In this document: in pieces, positions 9,228 to 18,321 of the stretch
Position numbering within the stretch: the stretch's first letter is position 1
Layout of the letters: each line of letters starts with the position of its first letter
Assembly (NCBI RefSeq): GCF_017309075.1
Contig: NZ_JAEMGS010000019.1
Coordinates: 1-64,000 of the forward strand
Direction of reading: 5' to 3'
DNA from: Motiliproteus sp. SC1-56
Lineage (GTDB): Bacteria > Pseudomonadota > Gammaproteobacteria > Pseudomonadales > Balneatricaceae
DNA length: 64,000 nt
The notes under the pieces: generated by a model
Told to the model about the DNA's origin: nothing
The model's input: only the letters and a program-made list of their open reading frames with translations
Databases searched by the model: none
Program-made: the position numbers and the translations under genes

Positions 9228-9676
9228 TGGGGGGTAGTCTACTCAGAGCGAGCCGCGGCTTCGGGCTGCTGGAGCTGATGATCGCCCTGGCGATCATCGG
9301 CATCCTCGCCGCCGTGGCCCTGCCCGCCTACCAGGGCCACGTGCAGCGCAGCACCCGCAGCGAGGCCCTGGGCCTGATGCAGGCCATCGCCGGGGGGATG
9401 GAGAGCTACGCCCTCAATAACGGCAGCTACAGCGGCGCCGTGCTGAATGGCACCAGCGCCAGCGTCTACCGGCTGAACGCCGATACCCACCCGGCGGTGG
9501 CGGTCTATAACTTCACCCTCCCCGCCGCCAGCCTGACCACCGACAGCTACGTGATTCTCGCCACCCCCATCGCCGGCAAGCGCATGGCGGGCGATGGCAA
9601 GCTGATCCTTTACCACGACGGCCGTCGCGGCTGGGACAGTGACGACGACGGCGACTACGAGGCGGTGGAGTTCTAG
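9227..9676 (+). CDS. pilE: Minor type IV pilin PilE
   Basis: This is the last gene of the pilus operon. The 149-residue product has the leader [11 protein letters not shown], predicted to be cut before [12 protein letters not shown], with Glu5 present and the helix ending LPAYQGHV as in PilE/PilA-like pilins. The head region contains the YALNNGSY segment usual after alpha-1 and no obvious C-terminal cysteine pair. The start overlaps the pilY1 stop by one base (TGATG). The TAG stop shares a palindromic CTAG (9673-9676) with the TAG of polB on the opposite strand, so the two operons converge with no spacer and no terminator between them. Confidence 0.85.
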   Translation: MGGSLLRASRGFGLLELMIALAIIGILAAVALPAYQGHVQRSTRSEALGLMQAIAGGMESYALNNGSYSGAVLNGTSASVYRLNADTHPAVAVYNFTLPAASLTTDSYVILATPIAGKRMAGDGKLILYHDGRRGWDSDDDGDYEAVEF

Positions 9677-12030
9677 AACAGCCCCAGCTGCGGCTCCACC
9701 AGCTCGCCAAAACTCAGGCCGATAAAGGGCAGGATGCCATCCGCTACCGGCGCCAGCTGTTTTTCCAGGTAGTGCTGATAATCGATGGGGGCGCTGCGGT
9801 ACTGCGCGGGCTGCGGCCCAGCCGTGGTGATCAGGTAGCTCACCGCGCTGCCACGCCGATAAATAGGCGCCCTGCCCTCGTCGCGGGCGCTGGCATTGGC
9901 GAGGCGCGCGGCCTGCACCTGCGGCGGCTGGTTCTTCACGTACTCCTCCAACGGGCGGCGCAGACGCTTGCGATAGATCAGGGCGTCGTCCAGCTCTCCC
10001 GCGAGCAGGGCCGCCACCTGGTCACGAACAAAATCCTGTACCGGCTCACAGTTGAACACCCGCTCGAACAGTCCCTGCTGAAAACGCCGCGCCAGAGGCG
10101 TCCAGTCGCTGCGCACCGACTCCAGCCCCTTGAACACCAGCCGGGCCTCCCCGCCGGGTTCAGCCAACAGCCCCGCGTAGCGCTTCTTGCTGCCGGCGTC
10201 CGCGCCCCGCAGGCGCGGCATCAGAAAGCGCCGGTAGTGGCTCTCGTACTCCACCTCAAGGAAGCTCTCCAGGCCAAACTCCCGCGCCAGGCGGCGGCGC
10301 CACCAGCGGTTGATTGCCGCGGCCAGCCCCTGCCCCAGCCGGTCTGCCTGCCGGTCGCTGCAACCGGGCCGCTGCAACCACACAAACAGGGAGTCGGTGT
10401 CCCCGTAGATAACGGTATAACCCCGGGAGTGAAGATACTCCCGGCTCTCCTTCAGAATCTGGTGGCCGCGCAGGGTGATGGAGCCGGAGAGGCGGTGGTC
10501 GAAGAAGCGGCACACCGGCGAGCCCAGCACCCCGTAAAAGGCGTTCATGATAATCTTGATCGCCTGGGAAAGCGGCCCGTTGGCCTGCGCCTTGGCCCGC
10601 CCCCGGGCCTCCCCCAGCTCGGCCAGCAGCTGCGGCAGAATATGGCGCTGGCGGTGAAAACGAGCCCCGTTGAAGCCGTCCACCGCCTCCCTCTCCTCCG
10701 CCTCCCCATCTCCCGCATGGGCCGCTTCGGCGAGTCCCAGCGGGTCGATCAGAAAGGAGCGGATGATGCTGGGATAGAGGCTCTTGAAGTCCAGCACCAG
10801 CACGTGGTCGTAGAGCCCGGGGCGCGAATCCATGACATAGCCGCCGGGGCTCTGCAGGCCGCCGGGACCGGAAGCATAGCGCGGCGCCACGTAACCGGCC
10901 CGGTGCAGCCGGGGCAGGTATAAATGGTCAAAGGCGGCCGCGGAACCGCCCACCTTGCCCAGGGGCAGGCCGGTGAGGGAGGCCCGCTCGATCAGGTAAT
11001 CCACCAGCCGCGCCTCGGCGAAAATGTCGCTCACCAGGCGGCAGTCCTCCAGGTTGTAGGCAGCCAGGGCCTGGGGGTCGTCTCGATAGAGGCGGCTGAT
11101 CTCCTCGCCCCGCCCCCCGGCCTCCTCGATCAGCTTGCCACGGCCCAGCAGCTCCCGGGCGACGGCGTCCAGGGCATAGCTCTCAAACCGGTAGGTGGCG
11201 CTCTTGAGGCATTCGATACCGTCCACCGCCACCCGCCCGGGCAGGTCGACAAAGCTCAGGGTGCCGCTGCCGCGGCGCACCCGCAGCGGCGTGGCGTCCC
11301 GCCCCAGGCGCAACGACAGGCCGTGGCGTTCGGCGACCCGCTGCAGGTAACGCAGGTCGAAGTCGATCAGGTTCCAGCCGATCAGCAGGTCGGGGTCATA
11401 AGCGGCGATTTCCGTTTCCAGCGCCCGCAGCAGGGCCGGTTCGTCGGGCAGAAAGCGGAGCTGGTCCGTATCCTCGCCGTCACCCTTCATCAACACCCGC
11501 TCCAGCCCCTCCCCCTGCAAGGCGATACTGAACAGCTCCAGGTGGTCGATGGCGGTTTCGATATCAAGGGAGAGCAGGCGCAGGTGGGGCCGGTAGTCGC
11601 TGGGCCGGATGCGGGTGCCGGTCAGGGTGCCACCCTTCCCGGGAAAAGCGGCGTCGAGGGCCATGCCGGCGCGGATAAAGCGTTCCATCAGAAAGCGTTC
11701 GGCGGGGCGAATATCGTCCTCGTACAGCGCAATCCCCGCCTGCTGCAGCAGTTCCCGCGCCCGGTAGAGGCTGTCCAGACGGTCGAAGTAAAGCCCGCAC
11801 ACCGGAGTACCGTCGAGACTTTGCAGCCTCAGCGTTGCACTTCGCCACCCCTGAAGGGGCTGCAGCAGTGAGGCCGCCCGGGCGCTGTCGGCAGCGGCGA
11901 CGAAAAATACCGCCTCCTGCTGTTCAACCCGGTAGCGAAATGGCCCCTGGTCACTGCTAAGCCAGTATTCGAGGATCAGCCCGCCCAGTCCCTGTCGGAC
12001 CTGCTGGTCCAGCAGGAACCCTTCCACCAT
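9673..12030 (-). CDS. polB: DNA polymerase II (family B)
   Basis: PolB is a proofreading polymerase used in replication restart and translesion synthesis. The 785-residue protein has the exonuclease motifs (LDIET, NLIDFD, YNLEDC). It also has all polymerase motifs: [10 protein letters not shown] (motif A), [10 protein letters not shown] (motif B) and YGDTDSLF with the catalytic aspartates (motif C). Length is right for bacterial Pol II. It begins 4 bases after mvaD and so appears to be the last gene of the mevalonate operon, an unexpected partnership. E. coli polB is LexA-controlled, but there is no space for an SOS box directly in front of this copy, so it may be co-expressed with isoprenoid genes or have an internal promoter. 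Confidence 0.93.
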   Translation of the reverse strand: MVEGFLLDQQVRQGLGGLILEYWLSSDQGPFRYRVEQQEAVFFVAAADSARAASLLQPLQGWRSATLRLQSLDGTPVCGLYFDRLDSLYRARELLQQAGIALYEDDIRPAERFLMERFIRAGMALDAAFPGKGGTLTGTRIRPSDYRPHLRLLSLDIETAIDHLELFSIALQGEGLERVLMKGDGEDTDQLRFLPDEPALLRALETEIAAYDPDLLIGWNLIDFDLRYLQRVAERHGLSLRLGRDATPLRVRRGSGTLSFVDLPGRVAVDGIECLKSATYRFESYALDAVARELLGRGKLIEEAGGRGEEISRLYRDDPQALAAYNLEDCRLVSDIFAEARLVDYLIERASLTGLPLGKVGGSAAAFDHLYLPRLHRAGYVAPRYASGPGGLQSPGGYVMDSRPGLYDHVLVLDFKSLYPSIIRSFLIDPLGLAEAAHAGDGEAEEREAVDGFNGARFHRQRHILPQLLAELGEARGRAKAQANGPLSQAIKIIMNAFYGVLGSPVCRFFDHRLSGSITLRGHQILKESREYLHSRGYTVIYGDTDSLFVWLQRPGCSDRQADRLGQGLAAAINRWWRRRLAREFGLESFLEVEYESHYRRFLMPRLRGADAGSKKRYAGLLAEPGGEARLVFKGLESVRSDWTPLARRFQQGLFERVFNCEPVQDFVRDQVAALLAGELDDALIYRKRLRRPLEEYVKNQPPQVQAARLANASARDEGRAPIYRRGSAVSYLITTAGPQPAQYRSAPIDYQHYLEKQLAPVADGILPFIGLSFGELVEPQLGLF

Positions 12031-12034
12031 CGGA

Positions 12035-13030
12035 TCAGGCGCTGCCGAAGGGGGTCACGACCTGCAGTTCCGGGAAGGCCTGGCATACGGCCGCCTGGCT
12101 GTCGGCTTCAAACAACAGCTTGATATTGGGTCCGGCGTCCATGGTGAAGTAGAGCGCCAGCCCCTCCTCGCGCAGCCGCCATATGCGGTGCATCGCCGCC
12201 ACCGACTCCGGTTGCCAGTAAAGCAGGGGCGGCCAGGAGGCGATCATGGTGGCGTGCATGGAGAGTGCATTCTGCTCGGCGGTGCTGCCCAGGCGCTCGA
12301 AGTCGCGCTCGGCAATCGCCTGGTGCAACTGCTCCAGGTCGGTGGCCGCCTGCAACGGCCAGCTCTGGTAGAGGTGGGCGCTCTTCACGGTGCGCGCCAT
12401 GCCGGCACGGGAGCCCACCGGCTTTTCCGCCTCGGTCACGGTCAGCAGCCCCACCCGCAGCTCCGGCCAGGTGGCCTCCAAGGGTACGCCGTGACTGTCC
12501 ATGCCGTCTTCACGCACCCCCATGCGCCACTCGACGAAACCGTCATACAAGGAGCGGCTGGCGCTGCCGCTGCCCATGCGGGCAAAGGCCGACAGCACCT
12601 CTACCGGCAGGTTCAGGCGGTAGAGCTCGTTGATCGCCTTCATCAGAGCGGCAAAGCCGGAGGCGGACGAGGCCAGCCCAGCGGCGGTGGGGATATTGTT
12701 GTGGGTGTCGATCGCCAACCGCGGGCTGCCGGCGGGTCGGAACAGGTCCAGGAAGGCGATGAGCTTAAGGGCAAAAGCGGACGAGGGATCCACGGCCTCC
12801 CCGTTGAGGCTCACGCGATCCTGCGGGTCGTCAAAGGGGCTCAAGCGGGTCTCGGTGCCCAACTTGCCAAGGCCCACCGACAGGCTGGGGTTGATCGGCA
12901 GGTTCAGGTTCGCATCCCGTTTCCCCCAGTACTTGCACAGGGCGATGTTGCTGGGCGCGAAGGCCCGGGCGGTCTCCTGCGGCTCGATGTGCTGGGGCAG
13001 GTAGCCCTGGATGATCGCTCGCTTATCCAT
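12035..13030 (-). CDS. mvaD: Diphosphomevalonate decarboxylase
   Basis: MvaD carries out the ATP-dependent decarboxylation of mevalonate diphosphate to isopentenyl diphosphate. The 331-residue product has the family signature NIALCKYWGKRD with Lys33, the ATP loop AGLASSASGFAAL around 117-129, and GSASRSLYDGF with Arg159. The catalytic aspartate is Asp298 in FTMDAGPN. These correspond to yeast Lys18, Arg158 and Asp302. The frame extends upstream into the kinase gene, but ATG 13030 is chosen because the protein then begins in register with the family. It overlaps the upstream kinase by 8 bases. Relatives acting on mevalonate monophosphate or as mevalonate 3-kinase exist in archaea, but the intact Lys/Arg/Asp set favours the classical reaction. 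Confidence 0.92.
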   Translation of the reverse strand: MDKRAIIQGYLPQHIEPQETARAFAPSNIALCKYWGKRDANLNLPINPSLSVGLGKLGTETRLSPFDDPQDRVSLNGEAVDPSSAFALKLIAFLDLFRPAGSPRLAIDTHNNIPTAAGLASSASGFAALMKAINELYRLNLPVEVLSAFARMGSGSASRSLYDGFVEWRMGVREDGMDSHGVPLEATWPELRVGLLTVTEAEKPVGSRAGMARTVKSAHLYQSWPLQAATDLEQLHQAIAERDFERLGSTAEQNALSMHATMIASWPPLLYWQPESVAAMHRIWRLREEGLALYFTMDAGPNIKLLFEADSQAAVCQAFPELQVVTPFGSA

Positions 13031-13958
13031 GCTCCACCTCCAGCCCCCTCGGGCAGACATTGACCGGAATCCCCTCGTAAGGCAGCGCCTCCCCAGCGCT
13101 CTCCCCCAGGGCCACCACGCAGTCGCCAAGACCCGAGCCGGAGATCTTGGCCCCGAGAACGCCCGGCTGCTGACGCAACCGGTAGACGATATCCGACAGA
13201 GCGGCGTCATTGACGCCCAGGGCGTCCATCAGCCCCTGGTAGACATTCATCAGGCGGCCCAGGCGCTCCCAGTCCCCCTCTTTGGCCGCCTGCACCGCCT
13301 GGCTCGCGGTCTTCCCCATCAGCCCATACAGCTCCGGGTAGAGTTCGGGCAGGGACAGGGACTCTGCGTTGACCCGCTGCAGCACTTCAGGGGTCGGCGT
13401 TTTATAACCGCAATAATAGAGGCCGACCCGGGGCAGCGTCTCAAGGGTTTCGATAGCCCGCGGGGACTGCCGGTAGACAACCATGCCGCCAAAGGCGGAA
13501 GCGGCGATATCCGCGCCCGAGCCCCGCCCCTGGACCTTGAGCACGGCGTCCAGCGCATCCTCGAACACCTCCCGGGGCCCGGCGGCCCCCTCGACCCAGA
13601 AGCGCAACGCGGCGGCAGTGGCCACGGTGACCGCCGCCGAAGAGCCGAGCCCCACCTGGTCGGAAAAGTCGGAGGTGATGTCGAGCGAAAACCCGGAAGG
13701 AAGCCTGTCCCGCATGGCACGAACCGCCTGCAGCACAAAGCGCAGCTTGGGATGATCGCCCAGCGAATCCAGGTTGGCCTCGTACTCGGCAATGCTGGAG
13801 TGAACACGCAGCATGGGCGCACCGTGGGGGGTCAGGCGCACCTGGATGCGCCGGTCCGCAGCGCAGGTCAGCGCCGGGTGGCCGTGCAGCACCGCGTGCT
13901 CCCCCATCAGCATGAACGTGGCGGGCGCTGAAGCCCTAATTTCGTACTCTTGCCCCAT
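13023..13958 (-). CDS. GHMP kinase, probable phosphomevalonate kinase
   Basis: This is the second GHMP-family kinase of the mevalonate operon. The missing step in the set would be phosphomevalonate to diphosphomevalonate, so that role is inferred by elimination. The 311-residue protein has the three GHMP motifs: an N-terminal SAPATFMLMGEHAVLHG, the ATP loop DQVGLGSSAAVTV around residues 100-112, and a C-terminal GAKISGSGLGDCV. GSGADIAAS holds the probable catalytic Asp150. The N-terminal Lys usual in mevalonate and phosphomevalonate kinases (APxK) is replaced by Thr14. Overall it looks more like a mevalonate kinase than like the Gram-positive MvaK2. It overlaps the gene before it by 23 bases and mvaD by 8. 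Confidence 0.72.
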   Translation of the reverse strand: MGQEYEIRASAPATFMLMGEHAVLHGHPALTCAADRRIQVRLTPHGAPMLRVHSSIAEYEANLDSLGDHPKLRFVLQAVRAMRDRLPSGFSLDITSDFSDQVGLGSSAAVTVATAAALRFWVEGAAGPREVFEDALDAVLKVQGRGSGADIAASAFGGMVVYRQSPRAIETLETLPRVGLYYCGYKTPTPEVLQRVNAESLSLPELYPELYGLMGKTASQAVQAAKEGDWERLGRLMNVYQGLMDALGVNDAALSDIVYRLRQQPGVLGAKISGSGLGDCVVALGESAGEALPYEGIPVNVCPRGLEVEHG

Positions 13959-14940
13959 GGCAGTCGGTCTCCAACAGCATCACCGGGTGATTGTTTAGCT
14001 GAGTTTCGGGCATAGCGGGATGATAGATCAACAGGCCGCCGGCACTGGACCCCGTGACCGAGCCCGCACCGCTGATCTTGCCCGCCCCGCCACTGCGTTC
14101 GAGCCCGGCGATCCAGGCCTGAACGGGCTCGGGGACGACGCCGATCTCGCACAGCAGGCGGTGGTTGTGGCGCAGCGCGGTGACAATGGCTGCGGGGTCG
14201 GCACGGCGTATCGCCGCGTACAGGGTTTCAGTGACGTCGGCAAATTCGGACCAGATGGCGCTGTTGGCAAAATTTCGGCGCACCTGTTCAACGCAGACAC
14301 CGGTGCTGGCCTGGGGGCGGCCGCTGTCGGCCAGGTACCAGGATTGATCCAGCTCCAGCGCCACAGGCTCAATTCGACCCTGCTGGTAGCGGATCGCCCC
14401 ACCCCGGCAGCAGATTGCGGGGTCGATGCCGCTACTGCGTCCGTGCTGCAGCGACTCGGCCGACCGGGTATGGGCCAGCAGCGCACGCTCGTCCAGGGGC
14501 AGTTCAAGGGCGGCAGCGACCGCCCGCAGCAGGGCCGCCACGGTGGCGGCGGAGGAACCCATGCCGGCGCCGACGGGAATGTCTGAAGAGAGCGTAATCG
14601 AAAGGCCGTCCAGGTGAGTACCCGTATCGGCAGGCACCAAGTCGGCCAGGGCGTATAACAGCAGGTCTTCCTCGCGGGCGAGTACCCGGCTCACCGGCAA
14701 GGTGCCGGCCTCAAAGGCCCGGTGGCGTTCCCGGCAACCCGCCGCCAGCGCCGGCAGTTCGGTCGCTGACAGGGTCCGGTGCAGGTTGAGATCGGGCAGG
14801 TGCAGCGAGAGCGACGCTCCCCCGATCCGATCCAGCCGGCAACGGGCATGCCGGTTAATCGCCACCGCCAGCGCCGGAGCGCCGTAAACCACGGCGTGCT
14901 CGCCGCTGATAATCGCCTTGGCCGGGGCGACGGCGTCCAT
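13936..14940 (-). CDS. mvaK1: Mevalonate kinase
   Basis: Mevalonate kinase phosphorylates mevalonate at C5. The 334-residue product has a textbook GHMP layout. VAPAKAIISGEHAVVYG carries Lys8, the ATP loop is DIPVGAGMGSSAATVAAL around 120-138, and HGRSSGIDPAI holds the catalytic base Asp173. The C-terminal loop is GGAGKISGAGSVTG. ATG 14940 is chosen because it overlaps the TGA of mvaS as TGATG; an in-frame TTG three bases earlier is less likely. The intact Lys and Asp make this the better candidate of the two kinases for the first phosphorylation. Confidence 0.88.
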   Translation of the reverse strand: MDAVAPAKAIISGEHAVVYGAPALAVAINRHARCRLDRIGGASLSLHLPDLNLHRTLSATELPALAAGCRERHRAFEAGTLPVSRVLAREEDLLLYALADLVPADTGTHLDGLSITLSSDIPVGAGMGSSAATVAALLRAVAAALELPLDERALLAHTRSAESLQHGRSSGIDPAICCRGGAIRYQQGRIEPVALELDQSWYLADSGRPQASTGVCVEQVRRNFANSAIWSEFADVTETLYAAIRRADPAAIVTALRHNHRLLCEIGVVPEPVQAWIAGLERSGGAGKISGAGSVTGSSAGGLLIYHPAMPETQLNNHPVMLLETDCHGARVRN

Positions 14941-16106
14941 CAACGCTGGCAGTAGAGGCGCTTGTGCTGGTTCATGCCGCCGAGGCGGAAACGACCGGTG
15001 GTCTGCTCGGGGAATGTGTATTCACCGCCGTCCGTGGGGTGCTGGAAATTGTAGAGCTCCAGGTACTGGGCATAGCTGAGCTCGGTACGCTCGGCCAGCA
15101 GGTGCTGGTGACGCTCCCGATGCAGGTAACGCTGGTAACCCTCGACCACCCGGCCGGTGAAGAACTCTGCCACGCAGCCGGAGCCATAACTGAAAAACCC
15201 GATCTGCTTGCCGGCGAGATCGGTGCCCGCGTTCTCCAGCAGCGACACCAGCCCGACGTACATTGACGCGGTGTAGCTGTTGCCGATCAGGCGGTTGTAA
15301 TGCAGCGAGGGTTCCACCTGGGCCTTCAGGGCCTCGGCATCCCGGTCACATTTATTGATCCGCGCCATCTGCGTCTGCGCTTTCTCCGCCATGCGGGTAA
15401 ACGGCAGGTGATAGCAGAGGTAGTCAAGGGACTCGAATTCGGTGGACGTGATCTCCTGGTAGTGGAGCCAGGCCTGCTTCAGCGCCTTGAGGTAAATTTT
15501 GGTGGAGTACTTGCCGTCAACCAGCGCGGTGGAGCGGTAGTTAGGACGCCAGAAATCCATCACGTCCTCGGTGTAGTGACCGGAATGGGGCTGGATTTCA
15601 ACCAGTCGCGGGTTGGCGCTGATGAGTATCGCGACTGCGCCACAGCCCTGGGTCGCCTCCCCGGAGGAGTTCAGGTCATAGCGGGCGATATCCGAGGCCA
15701 GCACCAGGACCTTTTTTTCCGGTTCCCGCGCCACCAGGGCGCAGGCCATCTGGATGGCGGCGGTGGCGCTGTAGCAGGCCTGCTTGAGTTCCACTACCCG
15801 GCAGCGACTGGGCAGCCCCAGCAAACCGTGCACAAAGACGCCGCCGGCCTTGGACTGGTCGATTCCGGTTTCGGTGGCGAACAGCAGCGTGCTGATAGTC
15901 TCCGGATCAACCCCTTCAAGCACGGGCAGAGCCGCGTTGGCGGCCATGGTCACCACGTCTTCGTCGGCGGCCACGATCCCCATCTTCTCCTGTCCGATGC
16001 CCTGGTAGAACTTCTCTTTATCGATGCGGTGAACGTCGGCGAGGCTCTTCAGATCAAGAAAATAGTTCGACGTGTAAAAACTGATATCATCAATACCGAC
16101 AGACAT
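14940..16106 (-). CDS. mvaS: Hydroxymethylglutaryl-CoA synthase
   Basis: MvaS condenses acetyl-CoA with acetoacetyl-CoA to give HMG-CoA. The 388-residue protein is of the bacterial type. The catalytic triad is visible as Glu79 (ATETGID), Cys111 (LKQACYSA) and His233 (CYHLPFTRMAEK), the same positions as in Staphylococcus aureus MvaS. Other family marks are SGEATQGCGAVAIL and NSYTASMYVGLVSLL. It follows idi2 after 15 bases and overlaps mvaK1 by one base. An acetoacetyl-CoA thiolase is not in the window. Confidence 0.95.
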   Translation of the reverse strand: MSVGIDDISFYTSNYFLDLKSLADVHRIDKEKFYQGIGQEKMGIVAADEDVVTMAANAALPVLEGVDPETISTLLFATETGIDQSKAGGVFVHGLLGLPSRCRVVELKQACYSATAAIQMACALVAREPEKKVLVLASDIARYDLNSSGEATQGCGAVAILISANPRLVEIQPHSGHYTEDVMDFWRPNYRSTALVDGKYSTKIYLKALKQAWLHYQEITSTEFESLDYLCYHLPFTRMAEKAQTQMARINKCDRDAEALKAQVEPSLHYNRLIGNSYTASMYVGLVSLLENAGTDLAGKQIGFFSYGSGCVAEFFTGRVVEGYQRYLHRERHQHLLAERTELSYAQYLELYNFQHPTDGGEYTFPEQTTGRFRLGGMNQHKRLYCQR

Positions 16107-16121
16107 ACTCAGTAAAAATCC

Positions 16122-17156
16122 CTATTGCTCTTCGAGCAGCAGCGCATCATTCAGACGCAGCCCGCCAAGGTCGGGCACGCCGAGCAAAAACATTGCCGTA
16201 CAAAATTCTTTCTTCAAATCTTCGATCACCGCGACCACCTTTTCCGGCGATTCCATGGCCGGTTTCAGGAAGGGTGCCGCCATGCCGCAGAGCGAGCCGC
16301 CAAGTATAACAGACTTGACCATGTCGATGCCCGTGCGCAGACCGCCACTGGCAATAATGGTAGCTTGATCCATGTACGGACGGGCCAAGCGCAGCGCCAG
16401 GGGGGTGGGAATGCCCCAGTCCTGAAACGCCAGCCCCAGGCTCCCGGGTCCGGCGTCGCGGTGCCGGTGATGTTCGATGCGACTCCAGGAGGTCCCGCCA
16501 GCGCCGGCAACATCGAAATAGCGAACGCCCTCGGCAAGCCCCAGGGCGATATCTTCCGGCGCGAGCCCCGCCCCCACCTCCTTAAGAATCACCGGAACCT
16601 CAAGGCGTGATGCGATACTGCCGATCTTTTTCGCGAGGCCGGAAAAATCCGTATCGCCCTCGGGCTGCACCGCCTCCTGCAGCGGATTTAGGTGCAAAAA
16701 GAGCCCATCCGCCTGCAGGCAAGCCACCGCCTCCCGGCACTCGGCCAAGCCGAACCCCCGGTTGAGCTGAACCGCTCCCAAGTTGCCCAGCAACAACGTA
16801 TTGGGCGCCAGTTCACGCAATTCAAAGCTGGCTCGGGACTGGGGTGAGCTGAACATCACCCGCTGGGAACCCACTGCCAGTGCTACCCCGGTCGCTTCGG
16901 CGGCAATGGCGAGATTACGGTTGATGGTGCGCACCAGGGCGTGATCGCCCCCGGTCATGGAGGAGATCAGCAGGGGAAAACTGAGCCGCCGCCCCATAAG
17001 CTCCAGCGACGGATCCACCGCGGCCAGGTCGACCTGGGGCAGCGCCCGGTGGCGCAGGTGCAAACGATCAAAATGGTGCGCCTGGCGATCGGTTGCGGCA
17101 TCCCGCTCGATCACCCGAATGTGCTCCACTTTTCGGCTATTGGTGGGGTCTGACAT
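16122..17156 (-). CDS. fni: Type 2 isopentenyl-diphosphate delta-isomerase (FMN-dependent)
   Basis: Type 2 IDI interconverts IPP and DMAPP using reduced FMN and NADPH. It is needed with a mevalonate pathway because that pathway makes only IPP. The 344-residue protein shows the family motifs HFDRLHLRHRALPQ, PLLISSMTGG, VGSQRVM, LGNLGAVQL, HLNPLQEAVQPEGD (which contains the conserved Gln and Glu), VILKEVGAG and VAGAGGTSWSRIE. Its TGA-ATG junction with mvaA overlaps by one base. It is unrelated to the Nudix-type IDI-1 of E. coli. Confidence 0.95.
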   Translation of the reverse strand: MSDPTNSRKVEHIRVIERDAATDRQAHHFDRLHLRHRALPQVDLAAVDPSLELMGRRLSFPLLISSMTGGDHALVRTINRNLAIAAEATGVALAVGSQRVMFSSPQSRASFELRELAPNTLLLGNLGAVQLNRGFGLAECREAVACLQADGLFLHLNPLQEAVQPEGDTDFSGLAKKIGSIASRLEVPVILKEVGAGLAPEDIALGLAEGVRYFDVAGAGGTSWSRIEHHRHRDAGPGSLGLAFQDWGIPTPLALRLARPYMDQATIIASGGLRTGIDMVKSVILGGSLCGMAAPFLKPAMESPEKVVAVIEDLKKEFCTAMFLLGVPDLGGLRLNDALLLEEQ

Positions 17157-18190
17157 CAGCGCTCAAGCTTCAGGTGGGATTCCATCAATTCGCCGGGGTT
17201 GGTCTGGGCTGCCAGCAATGAGAGCTCACCGCAAAGCACCGTGGCCGCGCAGATGACCGCTAGCCGACGGGCATTTTCCCCGGGCTCGCGCTCTTCCCGG
17301 CACCCCAGGTTGGCGAGGTTCTCCTCGACAAAATCCAATCCCTTTCCGTTACCGACTGAGCCCATGATCAGGTTGGGCAGCGTGGCCGAAAAGTAGAGAT
17401 CCCCGTCACGCACCTCGGCATGAACCACGCCTTGAGAGCCTTCTACAATGTTCGCGGCATCCTGGCCCGTGGCCAGGTAAAACGCCAACAGCATGTTGGC
17501 AAAATGGGCGTTGGCGCTGCGCACGCCGCCGGCCATCAGGGTGCCAATCAGGTTTTTCTTGATGTTCAGCTCGACCACTTTCTCCGGCGTGGTCTTAAGC
17601 CGGCGCAGGCAAAGCTCCCGCGGAATGGTCACCTCGGTGACCACGTATTTACCCCGCCCCAGAATGCCGTTAACCGCGGTGGCTTTCTTGTCCGAGCAGT
17701 AGTTGGCGGAAATAGAGACGTAGGAGAGACTTGGGTACTGTTCCAGAATCCAGGGAATCAGCTGGTCGGCGGCGTGGGTCACCATATTGTGACCGGAGGC
17801 GTCGCCGGTGGTGAACTCCAGGCGCAGGTAGATCATATTGGCTACCTGCTGCGAATGCATGTCGATCAGGCGGGCGAAACGGCTGGAGCGCCCGACCTGC
17901 TCGTTCATCTCCGGCAGACGGCTTTTCAGGCTATTGAGAGCGACCAACGCCTGGCCCGCATCCCTGGCCTCCAGCAGCACGGACCGGCTCATCCGGTCGT
18001 CCACCAGGGTGGCGCGGATTCCCCCCGCCAGCTTGGTCACCCGCGCGCCCCGCCCGACCGACGGCCAGAGCGGACTTTCGTAGGTGGCCAGCGGCACGAC
18101 CAGCTCTTCATCAACCGTCTCGCCGGTGATTCGAACAGGGCCCACCAGGCGCATGGGAACGGGAGCGGAGGTGATCTTGTGTGCTTTCAT
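17156..18190 (-). CDS. mvaA: Hydroxymethylglutaryl-CoA reductase, class I-like
   Basis: MvaA reduces HMG-CoA to mevalonate and is normally the controlling step. The 344-residue soluble protein has no membrane spans. The catalytic set is Glu38 (ATYES), Lys168 (CSDKKATA), Asp244 (TGQDAAN) and His339 (MESHLK). NYCSDKK, GRGKYVV, NIKKNLIGTLMAG, GENARRLA and the SHLKLER ending align by eye with eukaryotic and archaeal class I enzymes rather than with the class II enzymes of Pseudomonas mevalonii and Gram-positives. It is the first gene of the mevalonate operon, behind the promoter at 18277-18305, with no strong Shine-Dalgarno sequence. NADPH as cofactor is an inference from class I. Confidence 0.93.
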   Translation of the reverse strand: MKAHKITSAPVPMRLVGPVRITGETVDEELVVPLATYESPLWPSVGRGARVTKLAGGIRATLVDDRMSRSVLLEARDAGQALVALNSLKSRLPEMNEQVGRSSRFARLIDMHSQQVANMIYLRLEFTTGDASGHNMVTHAADQLIPWILEQYPSLSYVSISANYCSDKKATAVNGILGRGKYVVTEVTIPRELCLRRLKTTPEKVVELNIKKNLIGTLMAGGVRSANAHFANMLLAFYLATGQDAANIVEGSQGVVHAEVRDGDLYFSATLPNLIMGSVGNGKGLDFVEENLANLGCREEREPGENARRLAVICAATVLCGELSLLAAQTNPGELMESHLKLER

Positions 18191-18276
18191 TAAACTCGGG
18201 AGCTGATTACTGGGAGGCGGTTACCGGAATGGGCGACACGGCCAGCTAGTGGCTACCCCTCCGACAGGCTGCCGCG

Positions 18277-18305
18277 ATTGTAGCTGCGGCCCGTAGCGAA
18301 TGCAA
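18277..18305 (-). promoter_or_regulatory. Sigma-70-like promoter of the mevalonate operon
   Basis: On the minus strand, TTGCAT (18305-18300) and TACAAT (18282-18277) are separated by exactly 17 bases. Both hexamers match consensus at 4-5 positions. Transcription would start about 80 bases before mvaA. The promoter lies after the stop of the upstream regulator gene, so the operon can be expressed independently of it. Confidence 0.65.
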
Positions 18306-18321
18306 TTGGCGCCCCGGCGGG

